A stretch of 33,275 nucleotides of DNA, taken from the NCBI GenBank assembly GCA_038874435.1, contig JAVZCK010000022.1:1-33275 (forward strand), read 5' to 3'. The notes below the pieces were generated by a model. The model searched no databases. It was not told the DNA's origin and saw nothing but the letters and a program-made list of their open reading frames with translations. This stretch comes from Thermoplasmata archaeon (lineage in GTDB: Archaea; Thermoplasmatota; Thermoplasmata; Lutacidiplasmatales; SKW197). This document shows, piece by piece, positions 16,964 to 25,800 of this stretch. Both the position numbers and the translations under genes were made by a program. The first letter of the stretch is position 1; each line of letters opens with the position of its first letter.

Positions 16964-17004
16964 ATGTTCGGCATCGTACCGTTCGATTTCGAAACATTTA
17001 AGTA
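16964..17004 (+). promoter_or_regulatory. PadR promoter with imperfect dyad
   Basis: TATA-like CATTTAAGTA (16995-17004) lies about 27 bases before the padR ATG. Directly upstream and partly overlapping it are ATGTTCG (16964) and CGAAACAT (from 16990), an imperfect inverted repeat. PadR proteins often bind such dyads in their own promoters; that role here is inferred. Confidence 0.35.
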
Positions 17005-17026
17005 ATGGTGCTGGTTGCAGGGGATT

Positions 17027-17509
17027 ATGATTGGTATTATGAAATTCAAGTGCAAAAGTGAGGAAGGAGCAAAAACCTTTCTGACGCTCTACATTCTGCA
17101 CACCCTTCAGAAAAAGCCAAAATCAGGCTATGAAATTCTCTCAGAAATCGAGGAAAAAACCGAAGGAAAATGGGTGCCAAGCAAGGGAACCCTTTACCCA
17201 CTCCTTAAGAAACTGGAAAAAGAAAAGCTCATTCAGCCTCAAAGTATAGGAAAACGCTCTAAAAGAGTTTACATGGTTACAGAAGAGGGTGAACAATTTC
17301 TCTCAAACTTCAAGAAAATGCGAAAAGAAGCCCAAAGAAAGTTTACGGTGATAAGAAGATTGCTCCACGATATTGTTGGAGAGGATGAAATCGAGGGAAA
17401 ATTGGGACAAATCTGGGAACTTGCAATGGCTCTCGCTTCAAAAAACAGAAAGAAAACTGAGGAAATTCTGGATGAATGTATAGCAAAGCTGGATGGTGAT
17501 AATAAATGA
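17027..17509 (+). CDS. PadR-family transcriptional regulator
   Basis: A 160-residue winged-helix regulator. The PadR domain reads LTLYILHTLQKKPKSGYEIL, then WVPSKGTLYPLLKKLEKEKL and KRVYMVTEEGEQFL, covering roughly residues 20-95. A C-terminal helical region (~100-158) supplies the dimerisation helices. The start at ATG 17027 fits a TATA box at 16995-17004 and a leaderless transcript; TTG 17015 and ATG 17039 are alternatives in the same frame. It is the first gene of an operon with an ABC-2 exporter (ATGA overlap). PadR proteins commonly repress adjacent exporters and release DNA on binding a small molecule. Confidence 0.9.
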   Translation: MIGIMKFKCKSEEGAKTFLTLYILHTLQKKPKSGYEILSEIEEKTEGKWVPSKGTLYPLLKKLEKEKLIQPQSIGKRSKRVYMVTEEGEQFLSNFKKMRKEAQRKFTVIRRLLHDIVGEDEIEGKLGQIWELAMALASKNRKKTEEILDECIAKLDGDNK

Positions 17510-18516
17510 ACGCAATAGAGGTAAGAAATCTTACAAAGAGATTTAACAGTTTCACAGCCGTTGACAATGTGAATTTTGATGTTAAAAAAGGCGAGATATT
17601 CGGGTTGCTTGGACCCAATGGCGCAGGAAAAAGCACCACGATGCGAATGCTCTGCACACTCACAAGACCCACGGAAGGGACGGCAAAAGTTGCTGGCTAT
17701 GACATCGTTAAAGAAGATGCAAAGGTGAGGGAACACATCGGACTTGTAGCTGAGAAGTTGATAATGTACAATGACCTTACTGCCTGGGAGAATCTGCGCC
17801 TCTACGGGAAACTCTACAATCTATCAGATGATAAACTTGAGAAACGGATTGACAAACTTTTGAAGTTTGTGAGAATGGAGAAATGGAAGCACAAGAGAGT
17901 AGGCACATTTTCAACAGGAATGAAGCAGAAAATAAATGTGGTTAGAGCGATGATTCACGAACCAGAAATTCTGTTTCTTGATGAACCCACACTCGGACTC
18001 GACCCGCAATCAACAGTGGAAATCCGTGAGCTTATAAAACGAATAAATCTGGAGCAAGGAACAACAATGATTCTAACAACTCACATAATGGTTGAAGCAG
18101 AGATTCTCTGCAACCGCATAGGCATAATTGACAGGGGCAAAATTGTGGCACTAGACACTCCATCAAACCTGAAAAAAATCGTTTCTGGCACTGATACACT
18201 GACAATGGAGTTTGAAATTCCCAATCTGAATACAGAATTATTGAGCAGTATCAGGACTGCAGATTTCGTCGTTTCGGTAGTGCAAGAAGATGCTACAAGA
18301 GTGAAGGTGCGGGCGAAGGGCGAGGACTCGTTTGATAGATTACTTGATTTAATCAGGAAAAATAATGGCAGAATCAGAACTGTAAGAAATTTGGAGCCGA
18401 CACTTGAAGATGTGTTTATCCATCTTACAGGCAGAGAAATTCGTGAAGATACAAAGAGAATAAGTCATACCAGAAGGAAGCCATGGAGCAACGAAAATGA
18501 GAGAGGTAGGAGGTGA
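17506..18516 (+). CDS. ABC transporter ATP-binding protein
   Basis: A 336-residue ATPase of the DrrA/CcmA (ABC-2 exporter) type. Walker A is GPNGAGKST (~36-44), the signature loop is FSTGMKQKINVVRAM in place of LSGGQ, Walker B with the D-loop is ILFLDEPTLGLDPQ, and the switch His is in LTTHIMVEAE. After ~220 residues comes a C-terminal extension typical of exporters in this group (RTVRNLEPTLEDVFIHLTGR). It powers the permease encoded next. The ATG overlaps the padR stop with GGTGAT upstream. The last ~20 residues are strongly basic. Confidence 0.95.
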   Translation: MNAIEVRNLTKRFNSFTAVDNVNFDVKKGEIFGLLGPNGAGKSTTMRMLCTLTRPTEGTAKVAGYDIVKEDAKVREHIGLVAEKLIMYNDLTAWENLRLYGKLYNLSDDKLEKRIDKLLKFVRMEKWKHKRVGTFSTGMKQKINVVRAMIHEPEILFLDEPTLGLDPQSTVEIRELIKRINLEQGTTMILTTHIMVEAEILCNRIGIIDRGKIVALDTPSNLKKIVSGTDTLTMEFEIPNLNTELLSSIRTADFVVSVVQEDATRVKVRAKGEDSFDRLLDLIRKNNGRIRTVRNLEPTLEDVFIHLTGREIREDTKRISHTRRKPWSNENERGRR

Positions 18517-18521
18517 AAGAA

Positions 18522-19742
18522 ATGAGTGCAAGAAATGTGCTTATCCATAGTTTCTGGATTTGCTGGAAAGACCTCGTGGAGTTTTCAAGGAGCAAGATGC
18601 GGGTGATTATGCTTGTTCTCATGCCTCTGTTTATGATGGCAATGGTGGGCTTTATATTTCCTTCAAATAATACACTTAAAGACCAGCCAGTTGCAATTGC
18701 AAACCTTGACGAGGGATACACCGTTTATGTTCCCCATAATCATACCAACATCTCAATGAATATGAGCCAGATTTTGATTGAGCAGATTAATGCTGTAAAC
18801 AATCAAACTGGCATGATGAGGTTAAGCGAGGCAAGAGATTTTGAAGAAATTAAGGTCAGAATCCAGAATGGAGAATTATCTGCTGGCTTGGTGATACCTT
18901 CCAATTTTACCACGGAGATTATCATGGGAAGACAGGGCTGCGTGGAGATTGTTACAGACCAATCTAACCCACAACTCTCCGCAACGATGCAGATTGTGCT
19001 TGCAAAAACGATTGAGGCAATTGGGACACAGGTGGCAATGTATAAACTCAACACAACCTACAACATATCAATGAATTACACGATTTCCTACATAAAACCC
19101 TACAATGTAGAATACAGAGGAATTGTAGAGGGGAATTCGAACTATTTCCAGTTTGTTGCACCCGGCATAATTGCAATGACCCTGATGATGTCTGTGATGA
19201 CTGGCTTACCGCATGCAATCTCCTACGAAAGGGATGTCGGTACATTAGATGGAATGCTAATGGCACCAATTCATCGCCTCTCAATAATTCTTGGCAAAGT
19301 TCTTGCTCAAACTATCAGGGGGCTCGTGCAGGCAGTCATTATTTTCCTGCTGGCAGTGTTTTTGTTTGGTGTCACAATCCATGGCAACATTTTACTGGTA
19401 ATCTTGCTCATCTTGCTCACGGTTTACAGCTTCGTCGGGCTTGGAATTCTCATAACTTCCTTCTCAGATAGGGAAGAAACCGCAACCATGGTAATGATGA
19501 CCCTGATGTTTCCGATGATGTTTATGAGTGGCGTATTTTTCCCGATCCAGCAGATGCCTGAATTCATGCAGATAATTGCAAAATTTCTACCTTTAACCTA
19601 TGCCACCACGGCATTGCGTAAAGTGATGGTGCTCGGCGCTGACCTCTCCGCTGTTTCTCTGGAACTTGCGATTCTCATCGGCTTCGGAACAGTTCTGCTT
19701 GCAATTTCAGTACCTGTGTTCAAAAAGGCGATGACAAAATAG
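18522..19742 (+). CDS. ABC-2 type transporter permease
   Basis: A 406-residue permease. One membrane segment lies near the N-terminus (MLVLMPLFMMAMVGFIFP without the flanking RVI), then an extracytoplasmic domain of about 160 residues rich in N-glycosylation sequons (NHTNISMNMS, NTTYNISMN), then five membrane segments in the C-terminal half. This is the YhgE/DrrB-like layout of ABC-2 exporters. The substrate is unknown; drugs, lipids or polysaccharides are typical. The start is the ATG at 18522 with AGGAGGTG at 18511-18515 and just before; a GTG at 18513 lies within the ribosome-binding site. Together with PadR and the ATPase it forms a regulated export operon. Confidence 0.92.
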   Translation: MSARNVLIHSFWICWKDLVEFSRSKMRVIMLVLMPLFMMAMVGFIFPSNNTLKDQPVAIANLDEGYTVYVPHNHTNISMNMSQILIEQINAVNNQTGMMRLSEARDFEEIKVRIQNGELSAGLVIPSNFTTEIIMGRQGCVEIVTDQSNPQLSATMQIVLAKTIEAIGTQVAMYKLNTTYNISMNYTISYIKPYNVEYRGIVEGNSNYFQFVAPGIIAMTLMMSVMTGLPHAISYERDVGTLDGMLMAPIHRLSIILGKVLAQTIRGLVQAVIIFLLAVFLFGVTIHGNILLVILLILLTVYSFVGLGILITSFSDREETATMVMMTLMFPMMFMSGVFFPIQQMPEFMQIIAKFLPLTYATTALRKVMVLGADLSAVSLELAILIGFGTVLLAISVPVFKKAMTK

Positions 19743-19760
19743 ATGGCAAAGATAAAGGAA

Positions 19761-19791
19761 ATGCCAAAAATCAAAAACAAAAAAAAAGTTT
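19761..19791 (-). terminator. T-rich terminator of the giant surface protein gene
   Basis: On the minus strand, 20-50 bases after the giant gene's stop, there is a run of nine T followed by G and five more T. This long T-tract fits archaeal intrinsic termination. On the plus strand the same bases are A-rich and give the exporter operon no terminator of its own. Confidence 0.5.
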
Positions 19792-19811
19792 AAAGAAAGG
19801 TGGAAAAATCT

Positions 19812-22800
19812 TTAGATTTCAATGTGGAGCAGCGCATAGGCACTTGCACCGCCAAGTGTCCAGTATGCACCCCAATGATTGTTGTTATGGGCTGCCACCT
19901 GGTTGTTGCCAATGTAGAGGGCTGCATGGTCCCATGTGCCATCTCCATTCCAGTCATAGAGGATTATGTCACCGACATCCATCTGATTAATGCTGTTTAC
20001 CCTGCTACCAATGTGTTGGTTCATGAACCAGCTGTACATGTGGGGGCAGTAAACAATTATCTTGTCGTGTCCACCGCCATAGCCACGGTTGTCAACGCCA
20101 CCAGCAAGCAAGCACTCTGAAACAAAGTGGGCGCAGTCACCACCGTAGGGGTTGTAGTCATAACCGCAGGCACATACTTTATTCCAGTATTGCTGGGCAT
20201 AGTTGTAAGCTGCCTGGCGGTTGTAGGTGCCGGGATTTGGTGGGGGATAGGGTCCGCCACCGCCACTGCTCTCCAAAGCCCATACATGGAAGGTGCCTGC
20301 ATCACTTCTCGGATACACTGTATCGTCGCCAGTGCTCGGATAGATTCTAAGAACGAACTTCTTTTCCTCAGATGGTTTTGCTGGATTTGCGTACGCAAAC
20401 ACATTTATTTCACTGGTCTCCTTGTAAACCCCACCATGTGCACTCCCGTTTTCCACATCAGCATAGTAAGCACCGTTCTTCTCCCATCTATAGAATGCAG
20501 TCTGCGTTGCACTCATGGCTTCAGTACCATCATAGTCCTTCATACTGCTTGGATTCTTGTCAATGTCAATCCATACCTCAATCTTGATCTTGCCACCTGG
20601 CTGCAGCACATAATCAGGGATTGTGATGTAGCCACTGGGCGGATTCTCACCGAAGTTGTACTCTGTAATCACATGGGCAACACCATTTGGCTCTACACCA
20701 CTAACTATCACATGGGCACCGTATTTGAAGCCCCAGAACCACTTTGCAATTGTATAGGTGGTGTTATTAACCACATATGTGTAATTGTAGTAAGCATTGA
20801 GATTTGGAATGTCCTCAATTCTGAATGCCATATTGTACTTGTGCTTTACTTCAATCTTCACCACTGCTGCATTGAACCCTGGTGAACTGTATGCTTTCAC
20901 TGTAACTGTAGTGCTCGTGCCATTTAGGGTTACTGGGGGTGTCGGATTAGACCAGGAGACAATATAGGTTCCAGGTGTTAGATAGAGAGAGTAGGGTTTC
21001 AAGTCATCCTTAGCAATGTGGAACTTGAGGTTTGTCGTTGTGCCCTGGACTGTGTAGTTGTGTGCATATGCAAAGCTTCCACCAGTGCTCAGCTTGACTG
21101 AAACATCGATTTCCTCAATTTCTGGATCGAGGTAGATCTGCATATAGCCCCAGTCCTTAGTGAAATTCTTAGCATCAAAGAAGTTTCTCACATAGTCCAG
21201 TTTCGCCTTTGCCTCTGCCATTCTTTCGTTCCAGTATGTGAGTTCATCACCCACTTTCTTCATTGTATCTGCCCAGTCCTGAATACCCTGCGGTGGAATC
21301 TTATCTCCAATGATTTCGTATTTTATCGTGTAGTTTTCTACAGTGGTGTAGTTCAGGGCATCAATAAAGCTCTCAATCTGCCCATCGCTCTGTCGGAGTT
21401 GAGTGGTTACACCAGTATTCTTATCTGTGACATAGATCAGCGCAATGTACCAATGGACATACTTTTTCTTCTTGAACAGTCCCTTGGACACAAATGTGTC
21501 CTCAAAACCCTCACTGTGCTTTCCATAGGTTGGATTTGCCTTGTTCTTCTTGTCCACAAAGTCGTCTGCCTGTCTCCAGAATTCTGTCACAGCCCATTTC
21601 ATCAGGAGTTGGTGCTTTGTGTAGTTGTTGAGATTTGTACCGTACTCTTTGTACCAGCTGCCGAGGGTCTCCATGTCTTTTGCTACTTTCTCATCCACTG
21701 CATAGGCAGCAAACTGCTTGAGGTGATATCCAGATGCCTGAGCAATCGTGGCATCCCTGATTGATGTGAGTGGCTTTGACTCGTTTACATTCGCAAAGAA
21801 GTACATCGTACTGTTCAGGTTTGTCGTAACATCGTTCTTCAGTTTGGTGACTTCCTCGCCGTTCACAGGCAACGACTGGTCTTTACCTCCAAAGAGCATA
21901 CCCACAAAGTCATCCCAGTTGAATATAGCCCAGATTATCAGGATAACTGCTCCAATTGCAAGCAACACCTGTCCTACTACTGGTATCCAGCTGACTGAGA
22001 TACCGAAAGCTGCAAGGGCTTCACCTATTGCAAGCACAGCACTACCAAGTGCCATGTACCACATTGCAGAAGTGAGGTCAAATCCAAAGAATAGATGTGT
22101 CAGTGTTTTAACTATGTCTCCGTTGTTCGCTTTCAACTCATCCATGAACATGCGCACTACATTTGCAACAGCCACAATTGCATTTGCAATCACCATCAGG
22201 TTTGAAGAAATCCACATGAGGGTTTCTTTAATCTGAATCAATCCATTCAGCAGACACTGTTCATTGAGGAATGTAACGATGTCTATGAGGAAATCAACAG
22301 CCTGAATTGCAACATTCACTGTGTCTGTAAGCAGAGCAAGCACGCTCGTAACATTTGTCCAGTCATCAAAGTCCTTCCATTCTTTGATCAGGTTGAGCAC
22401 TGAAGTGTAGAGATTGAGTCCTTTCTCAACAATGTTAATGATGTCAACGATGCCTTTCAGGTACGTAGAAATGAAGTCGTGGACTTTGACCCAGTTGTCT
22501 TTCCCAATTATCGACCACACATCGGTATTATCATTTATGAAGAACATCGCTGTATCGTCTATCAGCTGAACTGCGTCTCTAAACTGGAACATTAGACGGA
22601 ACACCATCGGCTGGTCACCATATCTTGAAAAGATTCCAATGAAATCCTGGAGCTTGCCCGCCCAGAAGTGATAACTATTCATAACACTGTTGAGGTAATC
22701 TGTCCAGCCCATGTCAGGTGCAAACATGTACTTTCCGAGGATTATCGCACCCACTGCTGCAGCAGCACCGCCAGTTCCGAGTGTGCCCTGAAGCTCCTTG

Positions 22801-25800
22801 TAGAAATCAAGATACTTTGAAAGCTGGTCTTTGTAAGAAGTGATGGTAGATACATAATCCTTCCAGGACATATCCTGAGCAAACAGGAATTTGCCAGCAA
22901 CCACAGCTGCGAATCCAAGGTAAGAGTACTTGTCATCTATTCCAAGCACATTGAATATCTGGCTAAACATTGATTTGAGGTCATTGTACTGCCCGATCCA
23001 GAAACCAAGTTCTGATTTTACATCCTGGATGTATTCTTTCCATGTCTTATTTGCACCGAAGATGAACTTACCAAGACCCACGGCAGCCAACCCATAAATG
23101 TCATAGTTACCGAGGCCCAAGTCGTTCCTCAGCATGTTCTTCAGGTCTGCAATGTCTCCGATAAACGATGCAGCTTCATCAAGATACTCATTCCAGTCCT
23201 TGTCTGGTGCAAATACATACTTTCCAATTATCACGGCTCCAAAGCCCAGAGCGTCACTGACCCCGAGGGTCTTGAATGAATCCTTCAGGAAGTTGATTCT
23301 CTTTACATCGAGAATCTCATTCAATTTCACAATGTAATCTGCCCATGTCATGTCTGGTGCGAACACAAACTTTCCAATTGCAGCCGCTGCAAATCCATAC
23401 CACTCATTTATGCCCAATGCCCCAAACGCCTCTTTCAGAGCAACGATCTGTGGGAGCCAGAAATCAGTTACATTCTGAGTATAATTCCACCAGTCTATAT
23501 CTTTTGCAACCGTGTACTTCGCCACCACCACTGCTGCAAATCCATATGCATCATTAATTCCAAGTGCTTTGAATGAATCCCGCATTGCAAAAATTCTGTC
23601 TATGTATGTGGGCACATGGTCTAGATAGGTCAACCAGTCGCCGTTCGGTTCAAGCACGAATTTTCCAAGGATAACTGCACCGAAACCATAGAGGTCGTTG
23701 ATACCGTATGTCTTGAACTTATCTGCAATTGCAACAATCTTCGGCATCCAGACCGTGTTGAGCTGGTTAAGGTAGGTACCCCAGTCCATGTCGTTGGCAA
23801 ACATGTACTTACAGGCAATTACTCCCGCAAACCCATAAATGTCCTTTATTCCAATTGCGTTAAACTGGTTCTTGAGGCCTATGATGTCGGGCATGTAGGA
23901 GTTAAGCGCGTCTATGTACTCAGACCAATTCAGGTTCGGAGCAAACACATACTTGCCGAGAAGCACTGCGCCATACCCATAGATGTTATCCGCACCCAGG
24001 GACTGAAGATTGCCTCTGAGTTGAATTATCTTCGGCTTCCAGTAGTTGAGCTGAGCAATCACATTATCCACATAGTCCACCCAGCTAAGACCACCACCAA
24101 AGAAGTATTTGCCAAGCACAACCGCACCAAATCCATAGATGTCATTTACACCCATTGAACTGAAGAGATTGTGAAGTTGTTCAATTCTTGGTTTCCAAAT
24201 CTGATACTGTTGCTTCAAGAGTTGAATGTATTCCGTCAGGTTTTTATCAGGGGCATAAACATACCATCCAACCACAAAAGCCACAACCGCTCCTGTCGCT
24301 AGAAGACCATACATTCCGAGGTCTCCGCTGTGATTATCGTACCAGTCCTTGAACTGCTTGAACAGTTCAATGTAGTAGGGTAACGAATCCATGCCCTCAA
24401 ACAATCCACTTAATACACCACCTGGCTGCACTGCCTCAAGAATCATTTCGATTATGTCAGAATACTGGTCAATTTGTGGGAAGTAGGTTGGTATGCTAGT
24501 AATATTGTAATAAACATTCCCAGTAAGGTTCAAAAGTTGCTGTGGGTTCAAACCTCTTGTATCTCTGATGTACATCATGGACTTGCTGAGTTCTTCCCAT
24601 GTAGAGACCGCAGAGACCATTGATTTTTCAAGCGAATAGCCCTCAAAGTTGTAGGTGAAGGCAACAGAATTCCTGGCGTCTTTCAAATATTCTTTGAAAT
24701 TTTCACACCACTGAATGTACGGTTTGAGGGTTGCATTCATTGTTTCGTTTGTGCTGAAATCAATCTTCTTGATGTCTTCGGGGAATGGATAGCCCGCAAT
24801 TGCGCCATACAATTCAGACAATTTCAGCATCCTCTGTTCCTGCGGCACTCCGTGAATGTATGCCAAACTGATTGACCAGAATGTAGAGGTGCTAACTCCG
24901 GAGGTTGTATTGAATTCTTGCTCAACCACACCTTTTGTTACTGTCTTGGGAATTGTGACAACCGTTTTTCCATTCTCCATTTCCCCATTTCCATACATGA
25001 GGGTAGCTTCTACAAGATGCTCTCCCTCTCTTACACTCTTCAATGTTAGTGGGAAATCTGAGGGTTTGTAGAGACCAACGCTGATGCCATCTATGTACAC
25101 ATCAACCAACACATCTTTTAGTGTGGAAACATCTTCATTTTTTGCATTCTTAAGTTCAATCTTCACATCATGTCTAGCAGTGAAAAGTTTTCCAAAGTTG
25201 TTCTCGAAAAAGACAGTGTTTTCCACACCCGGTAGGTCTTTAGAGGTTGCACTGCTCGTAATAAACTTGAAAATTCTTGCATTCAGCTCAAATGAAAGCG
25301 TTGTCTTATACTTTACAGGTCTTGGAACATTAACTTCCCAACCCTCTATATTTACGGTGCCGTACCTCACATAAATATCATATGTGATTGCCGCTGTGCT
25401 TGTTGAAGAAAGGTCCATCAAAGAGTACTGTCTGGGAATGATTGAGATGTTTGCTGTAGGCAGCGTGAGACCTACATTTACATCGTACTTCCTTTCAGTA
25501 TCTCCCAGTTTTGTGCTTTCACCATAGAAGATAAAGGTGTTCCCATATTCAGAAAGGTCAACTCTGATTTTTCCACTCCCGGCACCTGTTGTGCGTTTAT
25601 AGGCATCATAAACATCTACATTTGATTTTGAAGGCAAGCTCATAATCCAGTTGTGAAGTGCCGCATTATTTGTTTTCCTGAACAGCATTGCGGTTTCTAA
25701 ATCCACTATAAATTGAACTGCACCCTTAACATTATCTGACGTAGGAGTTACACCATTGTCTAGATTCTTCTGGAGTATGTAGGTAAGAATATCGTTTCCC

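Noticed and set aside
19743-19793. 16-codon frame MAKIKEMPKIKNKKKV directly after the permease stop
   Set aside because: Low-complexity Lys-rich product from the A-rich complement of the giant gene's terminator; no family or conservation evidence.
20127-20885. 252-codon plus-strand frame antisense to the giant gene
   Set aside because: It lies opposite the beta-rich and amidase part of a well-supported gene. Its product has no domain logic, and long antisense frames are common there because of the sense codon use.
21748-22236. 162-codon plus-strand frame antisense to the giant gene
   Set aside because: Shadow of the hydrophobic sense region; no start signals and no recognisable protein.
22620-24320. 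Possible CRISPR-like or satellite array
   Set aside because: The periodicity is a multiple of three, lies within one open frame and is conserved at the protein rather than the DNA level, so it is a protein repeat.
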